Source: Pseudomonas viridiflava
Lineage (GTDB): Bacteria; Pseudomonadota; Gammaproteobacteria; Pseudomonadales; Pseudomonadaceae
Length of the DNA: 64,000 nt
Direction: 5' to 3'
NCBI RefSeq assembly: GCF_900590755.1
Contig: NZ_UUOC01000035.1
Span: 124,001-188,000, forward strand
The notes beneath the pieces were generated by a model, which did not search any database, was not told where the DNA came from, and saw only the letters and a program-made list of their open reading frames with translations. Positions 16,478-24,722 of this stretch are shown here, one piece after another. Made by a program: the position numbers and the translations under genes. Each line of letters starts with the position of its first letter. The first letter of the stretch is position 1.

Positions 16478-17794
16478 ATGAACGACTCAGACACAAGCAA
16501 CGCCCCACAATCCGCCCAGCGCCGTCGTGTATTACTTGGCCTTGGGGCTGCGGGCGCGGCGTTGGCGGGCAGCAGCCTGACTGGCAATGCATTAGCCGCA
16601 GCGCCTGCACAAGTCACTGAAGCGCCGAAAAGCGAAAAGACCGCCGACCACAACGACTTCCACGGCACCCACCAGACCGGCATCGTCAACCCGCGTCCGG
16701 CGTCGGGCATGCTGGTGGCCTTCGATGTGCTGGCCGCGGATCGTGAAGATCTGGAGCGTCTGTTCCGCACCTTGAACGAGCGCATCGCGTTCCTGATGAC
16801 CGGCGGCAGCGTGCCTCAGGTCGATCCGAAACTGCCGCCCGTGGACTCGGGAATTCTGGGCCCGGTGGTCACCCCGGACAACCTGACCATCACCGTGTCA
16901 GTGGGCGAATCGCTGTTCGACGAGCGCTTCGGTCTGGAAGCCGTAAAACCCAAGCGTCTGAGCCGCATGGTCGGTTTCCCCAATGACGCGCTGGACGCCG
17001 ACAGCTGCCACGGCGACTTGAGCATCCAGTTCTGTGCCAACAGCGCCGACAGCAACATCCACGCCCTGCGCGACATCGTGAAAAACCTGCCGGACCTGCT
17101 GCTGGTGCGCTGGAAGCAGGAAGGTACGGTGCCGCCGCAAGCACCGAAAAAACCCGATCAGCCACCGGAAAGCGCGCGTAACTTTCTGGGCTTCCGCGAT
17201 GGTTCGGCCAACCCCGATTCCAACGATCAGAAAGCCATGAACGAGCTGGTCTGGGTGCAACCGGGCAGCGACGAACCGAGCTGGGCCGCCAATGGCAGCT
17301 ATCAGGCGGTGCGCATCATCCGCAACTTCGTCGAACGCTGGGACCGCACGCCGTTGCAGGAACAGGAAGCGATTTTCGGCCGGGTCAAAACCACCGGCGC
17401 ACCCATGGACGGCAAGGTCGAAACCGACGCCCCGGACTACGCGGCCGATCCTCATGGCAAGAAGACCAAAATGGATTCCCACATCCGTTTGGCTAACCCG
17501 CGCACGGCCGAAAGCCAACGCAACCTGATCCTGCGCCGCCCGTTCAATTACTCCAACGGGGTGAACAAGAACGGTCAGCTGGACATGGGCCTGCTGTTCA
17601 TCTGCTACCAGTCCGACCTGGAAAAAGGCTTCATCACCGTGCAGACCCGCCTCAACGGCGAGCCGCTTGAGGAATACCTCAAGCCGGTGGGCGGTGGTTA
17701 CTTCTTCACCTTGCCGGGGGTGGTCAACGATCAGGATTTTATCGGTCGTTCGCTGCTCCAGGCTTCGGCCAAGGCCGACACCAAAACCGTTTAA
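16478..17794 (+). CDS. efeB: EfeB deferrochelatase / Dyp-type haem peroxidase
   Basis: This is a Tat-exported haem peroxidase of the Efe system, proposed to oxidise Fe(II) or to extract iron from haem in the periplasm. The 438-residue precursor has a twin-arginine signal (RRRVLLGLGAAGAALAG at residues 9-25) ending near ALAA. The Dyp signature GFRDGSANP occurs near residue 237 with the catalytic Asp; the proximal haem His lies in the DSHIRLANPR segment. It is the third gene of the operon, followed after 33 bp by a fourth imelysin-like gene. Confidence 0.94.
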   Translation: MNDSDTSNAPQSAQRRRVLLGLGAAGAALAGSSLTGNALAAAPAQVTEAPKSEKTADHNDFHGTHQTGIVNPRPASGMLVAFDVLAADREDLERLFRTLNERIAFLMTGGSVPQVDPKLPPVDSGILGPVVTPDNLTITVSVGESLFDERFGLEAVKPKRLSRMVGFPNDALDADSCHGDLSIQFCANSADSNIHALRDIVKNLPDLLLVRWKQEGTVPPQAPKKPDQPPESARNFLGFRDGSANPDSNDQKAMNELVWVQPGSDEPSWAANGSYQAVRIIRNFVERWDRTPLQEQEAIFGRVKTTGAPMDGKVETDAPDYAADPHGKKTKMDSHIRLANPRTAESQRNLILRRPFNYSNGVNKNGQLDMGLLFICYQSDLEKGFITVQTRLNGEPLEEYLKPVGGGYFFTLPGVVNDQDFIGRSLLQASAKADTKTV

Positions 17795-17827
17795 CCCGCT
17801 AACAGCCACCTCAACAGGAAGAGTCCC

Positions 17828-18646
17828 ATGAAAAAGTTGCCTTTTGCTTTGCTGCTCACCGTTGGTTTGCTCCAGACCCCAGCCTTTGCCGCCACTGCGC
17901 CACTGGACCTGGTAGGCCCGGTTTCGGATTACAAAATCTACGTGTCAGAGCAGATCAGTGAGCTGGTCAGCCACACCCAGAAATTCACCGACGCAGTGAA
18001 AAAAGGCGACCTGGCCACAGCCAAGAAACTCTACGCGCCGACCCGTGTGTTCTACGAAGAAATCGAGCCGATGGCTGAGCTGTTCAGCGACCTGGACGCC
18101 TCCATCGATTCGCGCGTTGACGACCACGAAAAAGGCGTGAACGCTGAAGACTTCACCGGTTTCCATCGCCTGGAATACGCACTGTTCTCTCAGAACAGCA
18201 CCAAGGATCAAGGCCCGATTGCCGACAAGCTGATGGCTGACGTGAAAGACCTGGAAGCCCGTGTGACCGGCCTGACCTTCCCGCCTGAAAAAGTCGTCGG
18301 CGGTGCTGCAGCGCTGCTGGAAGAAGTCGCAGCCACCAAGATCTCCGGTGAAGAAGACCGTTACAGCCACACTGACCTGTACGACTTCCAGGGCAACATC
18401 GACGGCGCGAAGAAAATCGTCGACCTGTTCCGCCCGCAAATCGAGAAGTCCGACAAAGCCTTCGCCGCCAAGGTCGACAAGAACTTCGCCACCGTGGACA
18501 AGATCCTGGCCAAGTACAAAACCAAGGATGGCGGTTTTGAGACCTATGACAAGGTGAAGGAAAACGACCGCAAAGCGCTGGTGGGCCCGGTCAATACCCT
18601 GGCTGAAGACCTGTCCACTTTGCGTGGCAAGTTGGGTTTGAACTGA
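17828..18646 (+). CDS. EfeM-like imelysin (M75) periplasmic protein
   Basis: This secreted 272-residue protein has a signal peptide (residues 1-21, cleavage at AFA-A) and a single M75 domain with H113-R-L-E116, the same HxxE metal motif as EfeO. It lacks the cupredoxin domain, so it corresponds to EfeM-type proteins. GGAAGAG precedes the ATG. As fourth gene of the efe operon it gives this strain two periplasmic metal-binding partners, EfeO and EfeM, for one EfeU channel. Whether they share the work or bind different ions is unknown. Confidence 0.9.
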   Translation: MKKLPFALLLTVGLLQTPAFAATAPLDLVGPVSDYKIYVSEQISELVSHTQKFTDAVKKGDLATAKKLYAPTRVFYEEIEPMAELFSDLDASIDSRVDDHEKGVNAEDFTGFHRLEYALFSQNSTKDQGPIADKLMADVKDLEARVTGLTFPPEKVVGGAAALLEEVAATKISGEEDRYSHTDLYDFQGNIDGAKKIVDLFRPQIEKSDKAFAAKVDKNFATVDKILAKYKTKDGGFETYDKVKENDRKALVGPVNTLAEDLSTLRGKLGLN

Positions 18647-18677
18647 GTAACTGACCCCGGCTAAATCGCCATCGTCC

Positions 18678-18786
18678 CTGTAGGAGCGAGCTTGCTCGCG
18701 ATCGGCTGCGAAGCAGTCGTAAAAATGCGAGCTCAAAATCGCAGGAAAGTCGTTCCGACTTTATCGCGAGCAAGCTCACTCCTACA
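18678..18786. repeat. REPIN, family B, long spacer
   Basis: Arms CTGTAGGAGCGAGCTTGCTC and GAGCAAGCTCACTCCTACAG around a spacer of about 55 bp, between the convergent ends of efeM and the molybdoenzyme gene. Confidence 0.9.
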
Positions 18787-18810
18787 GGTTCTGCGCCGGT
18801 CGTAAATCCC

Positions 18811-19593
18811 TCAAATCCCGCTAAACCAGTTATACCCCTGATCTTCCCAATACCCGCCCGGGTTGTCGTTAGTCACGAAGATCTCGACGATGTGTTTGGG
18901 ATTCTTGAAGCCCAGTTTGGTCGGCACCCGCACCCGCAACGGATAACCGTAATCCGGCGGCAAGGCGACTTCGCCGAAGTCCAGCGCCAGCAGCGTTTGT
19001 GGATGCAGCGCCGTGGGCATGTCCAGGCTTGAGTAATAACGATCGGCACACTTGAAGCCGACGAACTTGGCCGTGGTATCAGCGCCGATATGTTCAAGAA
19101 ACGTCTTCAGCGGCACCCCGCCCCACTGACCAATGGCGCTCCAGCCCTCAATGCAGATTAAGCGTGTGATGTCGGTGCGCTGCGGCAGTTTGCGCAAGCC
19201 TTCCAGCGTCCACTCCTGCTTGTCCCGCACCAGCCCGGAAACCCCCAGACGGTAATCGGAGAGGTCCACATCCGGCACGTTGTATTCGGGATAGAAAGCG
19301 TTAAACGGAAACGGGTTGGTCAACTGCGCCTTGCTGTACACCGGCGCGAGCTTCTGGCCGCTGAACAGCCAGGCCTGCACCCGATCGTTCCAGCGCGACA
19401 TGGCCCACAGAGCCTTGTCCACCTGATCGCCATCCTGCAGGTTGCAACCGGTGAGCATCGACATCGCGCCCACGGTCAGCCCGGCGCGCAAAAACGAGCG
19501 GCGCTGAATATTGATCAACTGGGTTTGCTGCGCCGGTTCCAGGCGGATGCGCTGGTCGCGGCGCAGATCCTTGAGCGAAGGTGGTTTATTCAT
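18811..19593 (-). CDS. YedY/MsrP-like molybdopterin-dependent oxidoreductase
   Basis: This periplasmic molybdopterin enzyme has the sulfite-oxidase fold. The 260-residue precursor has a Tat signal (RRSFLRAGLTVGAMSMLTGC, residues 31-50) that ends in a lipobox-like LTGC, so it may be a lipoprotein. The molybdenum-binding Cys lies in ICIEGWSAIG near residue 135, the family hallmark. The ATG at 19593 overlaps the cytochrome b gene by 8 bp. Known relatives include MsrP, which repairs methionine sulfoxide; here the membrane partner is a b561-type cytochrome rather than MsrQ, so the substrate may differ. Confidence 0.88.
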   Translation of the reverse strand: MNKPPSLKDLRRDQRIRLEPAQQTQLINIQRRSFLRAGLTVGAMSMLTGCNLQDGDQVDKALWAMSRWNDRVQAWLFSGQKLAPVYSKAQLTNPFPFNAFYPEYNVPDVDLSDYRLGVSGLVRDKQEWTLEGLRKLPQRTDITRLICIEGWSAIGQWGGVPLKTFLEHIGADTTAKFVGFKCADRYYSSLDMPTALHPQTLLALDFGEVALPPDYGYPLRVRVPTKLGFKNPKHIVEIFVTNDNPGGYWEDQGYNWFSGI

Positions 19594-20200
19594 GAGCGTC
19601 TTCAAGCGTGCGCTTGCCCCCGGTAATCATCGGTAACAGAGTGCGTGGCACGATCAGCACCAGCGCCAGATGCACCACCACGAACGCGCCAATCGCCGCC
19701 ATCGCGCCAAAGTGCACATAGCGGGCTGTGTCAAAACCGCCCATCAAGCTAGTCAGTTCCTGAAATTGCACCGGCTTCCAGATCGCCAGGCCGGACAAGA
19801 CGACCAGCACGCCCATCAGCAGCACCAGCCAATACATCAGCCGTTGCACCGAGTTGTAGGTGCCATGTTTGTGAGCCAGTCGCAGGCGCAGAGCGTCGAC
19901 CACATCGCGCTTCACCTCGCTCGCATGCACCGGCAGCAGGTCGCGCTTGAAGTGGCGGCTGAATACGCCGTACAGCACGTAGGCCAGGCCGTTGATCACC
20001 AGCAGCCACATCACCGCAAAATGCCAGGCGATGGAGCCACCGAGCCAACCGCCCAGGGTGAGTTGTTTGGCAAAGGTGAAGCCGAACAGCGGCGAAGCGT
20101 TATAAATCCCCCAGCCGCTCATGAACATGCCGACCATGCCGGCGGCGTTGAGCCAGTGAGTAAGGCGCACGGGCCAGGGGTGGATGGTGCGGGTTTTCAT
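19586..20200 (-). CDS. Cytochrome b561-type membrane protein, partner of the molybdoenzyme
   Basis: This 204-residue integral membrane dihaem cytochrome belongs to the cytochrome b/b6 or Ni-Fe-hydrogenase-type family. Four helices are visible with candidate haem ligands His15 (RLTHWLN), His60 (IAWHFAV), and two in the last helices (YVHFGAM, VVVHLAL). It would pass electrons from quinol to the molybdoenzyme whose gene overlaps its 3' end. A REPIN lies between it and the upstream periplasmic-protein gene, but the three genes share direction and probably a promoter. Confidence 0.87.
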   Translation of the reverse strand: MKTRTIHPWPVRLTHWLNAAGMVGMFMSGWGIYNASPLFGFTFAKQLTLGGWLGGSIAWHFAVMWLLVINGLAYVLYGVFSRHFKRDLLPVHASEVKRDVVDALRLRLAHKHGTYNSVQRLMYWLVLLMGVLVVLSGLAIWKPVQFQELTSLMGGFDTARYVHFGAMAAIGAFVVVHLALVLIVPRTLLPMITGGKRTLEDAHE

Positions 20201-20228
20201 TATTGCCTCCTAGACCGGAGCAAGAACC

Positions 20229-20317
20229 GTGGGACCGGCTTTAGCCGGGAAAGGGCCGGTACATCCGATGCAAATGTAGGTCAGAAATACCGCTTTCCCG
20301 GCTAAAGCCGGTCCCAC
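20229..20317. repeat. REPIN, family C (GGGACCGGCTTTAGCCGGGAA type)
   Basis: Arms GTGGGACCGGCTTTAGCCGG and its complement flank ~45 bp of spacer. Each arm is itself a hairpin (CCGGCTTTAGCCGG). Confidence 0.92.
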
Positions 20318-20334
20318 TTCATGCCAGGCCGGTT

Positions 20335-20940
20335 TTACATCGGCGGAGTAAACCCATCCTTGCCGACCGCTACACCGCGAGCCGATTTACCGTCATCAGC
20401 CGGGAACAGGACAATCTTCGCGCCTGCCTTCAGCTCGTCGCGTTTGCCCGGTTCAACGTAGGCAATCGGCACGTCAGTCGGCACCACCAGTTGTTTCTCG
20501 CCGCCTTTGTACAACACGGTCAAGGTCCGGCCGTTGGCTTTGGACAAGGTGCCCACGGTGCCATTGGTCATGGTGCCGGTGCTGCCGTCAGCATTTTCCC
20601 AGCCGTAGTGACCTTCGCCGCTGCCTTTGAGGCTGGCTTCGAAGACCGTCACTTCCAGAGCTTTCAAGGTCCCGTCAGCTTGTGGAATCGCGGCAGAACC
20701 GACAAAGCTGTCCGCCTTGATGGAATCCAGATCAGCCTTGGAGACCAGACGAATCCCGGTCTTGTCGGTCAGCATGATGCTCTGGTGCTGACCGTTGCGG
20801 GTGGTGTAGTTCAAGGTGTCGGCCTGAACGCTGTCGACCGTGCCGCGCATCGGTTTGACCACGGGCATGTCGGCAGCCTGAGTCATGACAGCGGCGCTGA
20901 GCAGCAACAGGCCGAACGTGGTGGACAATGCAGTCTTCAT
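20335..20940 (-). CDS. Periplasmic protein of unknown function, divergent from a two-component system
   Basis: I do not recognise a characterised family. The 201-residue precursor has a signal peptide (residues 1-22, cleavage TQA-A). The mature part is beta-rich and repeats a pattern of short strands with charged turns (RGTVDSVQADTLNYTT, then GTVGTLSKANGRTLTVLYKGG), suggesting two small beta-barrel or OB-like units. The ATG at 20940 has AAGGAA. It is the first gene leftward from a promoter region with two response-regulator boxes, and the cytochrome b and molybdoenzyme genes follow. A role in periplasmic metal or oxidant defence is inferred from context only. Confidence 0.8.
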   Translation of the reverse strand: MKTALSTTFGLLLLSAAVMTQAADMPVVKPMRGTVDSVQADTLNYTTRNGQHQSIMLTDKTGIRLVSKADLDSIKADSFVGSAAIPQADGTLKALEVTVFEASLKGSGEGHYGWENADGSTGTMTNGTVGTLSKANGRTLTVLYKGGEKQLVVPTDVPIAYVEPGKRDELKAGAKIVLFPADDGKSARGVAVGKDGFTPPM

Positions 20941-21011
20941 GAGTGATTCCTTGGCAGGTGAATTCGTAATCATCTTCACCCCGTTACCGGCACTGGACCA
21001 TGACCGGCGAA

Positions 21012-21025
21012 TGACATCTTTGTCA
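21012..21025. promoter_or_regulatory. Response-regulator box 1 (CusR/CopR/HprR type)
   Basis: TGACATCTTTGTCA is a perfect inverted repeat TGACA-N4-TGTCA, the shape of heavy-metal or HprR-type OmpR-family boxes. It sits 72 bp before the start of the leftward periplasmic-protein gene. Confidence 0.7.
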
Positions 21026-21072
21026 TAAACGCCGCCACTGCATTGGGGTGCCCCCATCAGTAAAGCCCTTAA

Positions 21073-21086
21073 TGACAAAGATGTAA
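21073..21086. promoter_or_regulatory. Response-regulator box 2, inverted copy
   Basis: TGACAAAGATGTAA, read on the other strand, is TTACATCTTTGTCA. That equals box 1 except for the second base, and the core ACATCTTTGTCA is the same. Centre-to-centre distance to box 1 is 61 bp. It lies 83 bp before the response-regulator gene, suggesting one box serves each divergent promoter. Confidence 0.68.
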
Positions 21087-21168
21087 CCGACACTGCCGAA
21101 GCACTTGGTTAAACTTGACGTGCTTCCCACTTTGCCAACCTGCCGGCGTACCCCGCCCGAGCCCAACG

Positions 21169-21858
21169 ATGCATATCCTGCTGATCGAAGACGACACCAA
21201 GACCGGCGAGTACCTGAAAAAGGGCCTCGGCGAATCCGGCTATAAGGTCGACTGGACCCAGCACGGCACCGACGGCCTGCATATGGCCCTGGAAAATCGT
21301 TACGACCTGATCGTCCTCGACGTGATGCTGCCCGGTATTGATGGCTGGCAAATCATCGAAGTACTGCGCGCAAAGCAGGACGTGCCCGTGCTGTTCCTCA
21401 CCGCCCGCGATCAATTGCAGGACCGGATTCGCGGCCTGGAGCTGGGGGCTGACGATTATCTGATCAAGCCGTTCTCGTTCACCGAACTGTTGCTGCGCAT
21501 CCGCACAATTCTGCGCCGGGGCGTGGTGCGCGAGGCTGACCATTTTCATTTGGCCGACCTGGAGCTGGATCTGCTGCGTCGTCGAGTGACGCGCCAGCAG
21601 CAGGTCATCGTGCTGACCAATAAAGAGTTTGCGCTGTTGCACCTGTTGTTGCGCCGCGAAGGCGATGTGCTGTCCCGGGCGCAAATCGCTTCGGAAGTCT
21701 GGGACATGAATTTCGACAGCGACACCAACGTCGTCGATGTGGCCATCAAGCGCCTGCGCAGCAAAATCGACCAGCCTTACCCGATCAAACTCATCCACAC
21801 CGTGCGCGGCATCGGCTACGTCTGCGAGGTGCGGCCATGCGCGCCAGACACTCCCTGA
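21169..21858 (+). CDS. OmpR-family response regulator, heavy-metal/HprR-like
   Basis: This 229-residue DNA-binding response regulator has a receiver domain at residues 1-115 with acidic pocket E7/D8/D9, phospho-acceptor D51 (LIVLDVMLPG) and the conserved Lys in DDYLIKPFSF. A C-terminal OmpR/PhoB winged helix (TNKEFALLHLLLRREGDVLSR...) follows. It is closest to the CopR/CusR/HprR group. The kinase gene overlaps its 3' end by 22 bp. Two boxes in the divergent region suggest it controls both its own operon and the periplasmic redox genes to the left. Confidence 0.93.
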   Translation: MHILLIEDDTKTGEYLKKGLGESGYKVDWTQHGTDGLHMALENRYDLIVLDVMLPGIDGWQIIEVLRAKQDVPVLFLTARDQLQDRIRGLELGADDYLIKPFSFTELLLRIRTILRRGVVREADHFHLADLELDLLRRRVTRQQQVIVLTNKEFALLHLLLRREGDVLSRAQIASEVWDMNFDSDTNVVDVAIKRLRSKIDQPYPIKLIHTVRGIGYVCEVRPCAPDTP

Positions 21859-23222
21859 CCTTACGTTCGACCCTGGCCTTTGCTCTGGTGGCGATGTTCA
21901 CCGTGGCGGGCGCGGGCTGGTACCTGTACGAATCGATGAAAAGCTCGGTGATGCTGCGCACTGACCATGCGGTATTGGCTCGCCTCGATCACTTTCGCAA
22001 GCTGCTCAATTACGACCTGACCCTGGAAAACCTCAAGGGCAGCCCGCAACTGTTTGAGAACATGCTCGACAGTGAAGAAGACATTTTCATCATCGGCGAG
22101 CCGGGCAAACCGCCGGTAATCTCGGTTAATCCATCCCGCGCGCCACTGCCGGATACACCTACCGTGGCGGCGGATGTGATGTTGCGGGATTCAGACCTGC
22201 GCAGCGGCGTGAGCCCGCAAGGCGTACCGCTCAGAGCCGCCTCGGTGCAGGCGTTGTCCGGCGGTGTCGAAGTGCGCTTGCAGGCTGCGCACCTGATGGT
22301 CAAGGAAATGGCCATGCTGGCCAGCTTCCGTCAGCGCATTTATTTCGCCGTGGCCCTGGCCTTCCTGGTCACCGCCCTGCTCGGCTACGTCTTGCTGCGC
22401 CGTGGCTTGCGCCCTTTGCTGCGGATGACGGATCACGCCGCCAACATCACGCCAGCCCGGTTGCACATCCGTCTCGACAGCGCCGATGCGCCGATTGAAT
22501 TACAGCCGTTGGGCAATGCGCTCAATGCCATGCTGGAACGGCTGGATGACGGCTATCGGCGCCTGACGCAATTTTCCGCCGACCTGGCCCATGAGATTCG
22601 CACCCCGGTGGGTTCCTTGATGGGCCACTGCCAGGTTGCGCTGCGCCAGCCCCGCAGCGCCGATGAATACCAGGCGTTACTGGCGTCGAATCTCGAAGAA
22701 CTGGAGCGCATCTCGCGCCTGGTGGAAAGCATTCTGTTCCTGGCCCGGGCGGATGAAGCTCAGTCGGCGCTGGAACGTCAGCCGCTGTGTTTGCAGGATG
22801 AATTGCAGCGGGTGGCCGGTTATTTCGAAGGCCTGGCCGAAGAACGTCAGCTGAGCATCAGCACCTCGGGGGACGGCACCTTGCTGGCTGACCCGATCCT
22901 GTTGCGCCGGGCCTTGAGCAATCTGGTGGCCAATGCGATTCGTTATGCCGACCCGGACAGCGAGATTCAGGTGCGGGTCAATCAGTGCGGCGCGCAATGG
23001 CGTGTGGACGTGGAAAACCAGGGGCCTGTTTTGGAAGAGCCCGCGCTGGCCAAGCTGTTTGACCGCTTCTACCGAGGCGACGCCTCACGCCACCAGAGCT
23101 CGGACTCCAACGGCCTGGGCCTGGCCATCGTCGCGGCGATCATGCATTTGCATAACGGCCGGGTGAGCGTGGCCCAGCCGGTGCCGGGGAAGATCTGTTT
23201 TACCCTTGCCTTCCCGGTTTGA
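21837..23222 (+). CDS. Heavy-metal-sensor-type histidine kinase
   Basis: This 461-residue inner-membrane sensor kinase is the partner of the preceding regulator. It has a first helix at residues 12-32, a periplasmic domain of about 140 residues, a second helix near 165-190, HAMP, then HisKA with phospho-acceptor H252 (DLAHEIRTPVGSL) and the HATPase domain with N box LSNLVANAIRYA and G box GLGLAIV. Architecture matches the CusS/IrlS/HprS group. The periplasmic sensing domain carries no obvious Cys or His cluster, so the signal (metal, hypochlorite, peroxide) cannot be read. Confidence 0.93.
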   Translation: MRARHSLTLRSTLAFALVAMFTVAGAGWYLYESMKSSVMLRTDHAVLARLDHFRKLLNYDLTLENLKGSPQLFENMLDSEEDIFIIGEPGKPPVISVNPSRAPLPDTPTVAADVMLRDSDLRSGVSPQGVPLRAASVQALSGGVEVRLQAAHLMVKEMAMLASFRQRIYFAVALAFLVTALLGYVLLRRGLRPLLRMTDHAANITPARLHIRLDSADAPIELQPLGNALNAMLERLDDGYRRLTQFSADLAHEIRTPVGSLMGHCQVALRQPRSADEYQALLASNLEELERISRLVESILFLARADEAQSALERQPLCLQDELQRVAGYFEGLAEERQLSISTSGDGTLLADPILLRRALSNLVANAIRYADPDSEIQVRVNQCGAQWRVDVENQGPVLEEPALAKLFDRFYRGDASRHQSSDSNGLGLAIVAAIMHLHNGRVSVAQPVPGKICFTLAFPV

Positions 23223-23239
23223 GCCTAAGTGCCGGCTAC

Positions 23240-23315
23240 CTGTAGAAGCTGCCGAAGGCTGCGAAAACGGTAACCCTGACACACCGCGATTCGCAGCCTT
23301 CGGCAGCTCCTACAG
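23240..23315. repeat. REPIN, family A
   Basis: Left arm CTGTAGAAGCTGCCGAAGG (one substitution), right arm CCTTCGGCAGCTCCTACAG, just after the kinase gene. Between this and 23436 lies a decayed family B half (GCAAGCTTGCTTGCGAAG at 23361-23378). Confidence 0.9.
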
Positions 23316-23435
23316 GAATGTGTCAGTGCCCGGCTTGGGTCACAAAACACCAATCCTGTGAGGCAAGCTTGCTTGCGAAGTCGGTATTCCAACCGATGAA
23401 GATGCATCGGATGTACCGGCCTCTTCGCGCCGACC

Positions 23436-23527
23436 TGTGGGACCGGCTTTAGCCGGGAAGACGTCGGACCTGTCCACACCTATGCATCGGATGTACTGAC
23501 CTCTTCCCGGCTAAAGCCGGTCCCACG
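23436..23527. repeat. REPIN, family C
   Basis: Arms TGTGGGACCGGCTTTAGCCG and its complement around a ~45 bp spacer. The sequence GATGCATCGGATGTAC just before the left arm recurs in part inside the spacer (ATGCATCGGATGTAC), a sign of a local duplication. Confidence 0.9.
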
Positions 23528-23543
23528 GGAAATGCGTGAATCC

Positions 23544-24212
23544 CTAAGCCTTCTTATCGTGATTAATCGTCAGCTTGTAAAACGTCGCCGCCCCGCCTTC
23601 GGTCACATACCCGGTGTTGTCCTGGGTATAGACCCCCGCCTTGAAGTACAGCAATTTGTCTTTCCAGCCTGCATCCAGTTTGGCGTTCCAGACGTAATCC
23701 GCTGCATTGACGGACAGATTGCCCGCGGGCGTCAGGTGGATGCTGTAGCTGAATCGGGTATTCAACGGCACGCCCTGAGCGATCATGATGACTTCGATTT
23801 CAGCGTCCGGGCTGCGGCGAAACTTGGCGACGATATTGCCGGTCTGCAGCTTCTCCTTGAACTGGTACTCCACCTTGAGCAATGGCTCTGTGCTCTGGAA
23901 AGCATGGATCTGGCCGATGACGATCTTGCCGGTGGACGGCACCTGATTGACCGTCAGCGAGGCGCGCAGAAAATTATCGGCCTGTGAGTAAGTCCAGTTG
24001 TTCACGCTCCCGTCAGCCTTGGTCTCGCGCAATTCCGTTCGCGGGTAGATTGCGTTCTCCGTTCGCGACCCCGTTACCGGGGCCCAGAAGAACAATGTAT
24101 TGCCAGAACGAAAATAACCATCCTGATAGCCGCCTACCAATTTCGGGGTATCGACGATGAGGGCTGGGGTACCCACAGGAACGGACAGATTCCACATGGC
24201 GAGATCGATCAT
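23544..24212 (-). CDS. Polysaccharide lyase family 7 (alginate lyase)
   Basis: This beta-jelly-roll lyase cleaves alginate by beta-elimination. The three PL7 signature blocks are intact: R58-T-E-L-R62, Q101-I-H103, and YFKAGVYTQ at 189-197, which hold the catalytic Gln, His, Tyr and Arg. The 222-residue form starts MIDLAMWNLSVPVG, directly at the catalytic domain, with GTGAG upstream. An alternative ATG at 24266 adds 18 residues without making a signal peptide. No export signal is visible, so the enzyme would stay inside the cell or leave by another route. No alginate synthesis gene is nearby. Confidence 0.88.
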   Translation of the reverse strand: MIDLAMWNLSVPVGTPALIVDTPKLVGGYQDGYFRSGNTLFFWAPVTGSRTENAIYPRTELRETKADGSVNNWTYSQADNFLRASLTVNQVPSTGKIVIGQIHAFQSTEPLLKVEYQFKEKLQTGNIVAKFRRSPDAEIEVIMIAQGVPLNTRFSYSIHLTPAGNLSVNAADYVWNAKLDAGWKDKLLYFKAGVYTQDNTGYVTEGGAATFYKLTINHDKKA

Positions 24213-24266
24213 TGCATGCTCACAAGGCGCGACGAGCGCACCGACAAAGGTGTCTAGACCGGGCAT

Positions 24267-24628
24267 TAGCGCTGCCCGATTGCTTCGTCTGGCATATCGG
24301 CTGAATCGATTTTTTTATGAAGCAGACACTAGGCGCGCGCAGCGCCAATAAACCATCGGCAACCCACTAAAGCCACTATTTGGACATCACGCGAACCGGA
24401 CGGCCGAAACGTGGTACTGCCGTACAAGCGTTAAAAAACCTGACAGTTGGAAAATCGGCGCACGTCATTTTTTTGGATGGACTGTGGATCAGGTCTCGTT
24501 TTCAGCGCCATTAACCCTGCTTTTTGCCGACCAACGGTATGAATTTATTTGCAAATTCTGGCACTTTTCGCAAAAAGCGCTGTCGCAAACCGCGATTCGC
24601 CTTAACGCATCCGTTTAGCGTTTACGGG
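24267..24628. other. Gene-free interval between alginate lyase and marR
   Basis: No credible gene. The region is richer in A+T than its surroundings, with T runs near 24310 and 24470. It contains the small palindrome ATTTGCAAAT (24547-24556) inside a wider GAATTT...AAATTC repeat. It must hold the lyase promoter, which I could not place with confidence. Confidence 0.4.
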
Positions 24629-24673
24629 TTGACTGTAAGACTTTGTTACAGGATTATAGTTAGCAAGCTAATT
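24629..24673 (+). promoter_or_regulatory. marR operon promoter with overlapping operator
   Basis: A -35 TTGACT at 24629-24634 is followed by a -10 region within GATTATAGT (24652-24660). The palindrome TTAGC-AA-GCTAA at 24660-24671, extended to AGTTAGCAAGCTAATT with one mismatch, overlaps the -10/+1 region. Autorepression by the MarR protein encoded 50 bp downstream is the simplest reading. Confidence 0.6.
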
Positions 24674-24722
24674 ATGTCTCTACGAACAATATCAACTTCA
24701 CCTATTCCGAAACGGTCTTTTC

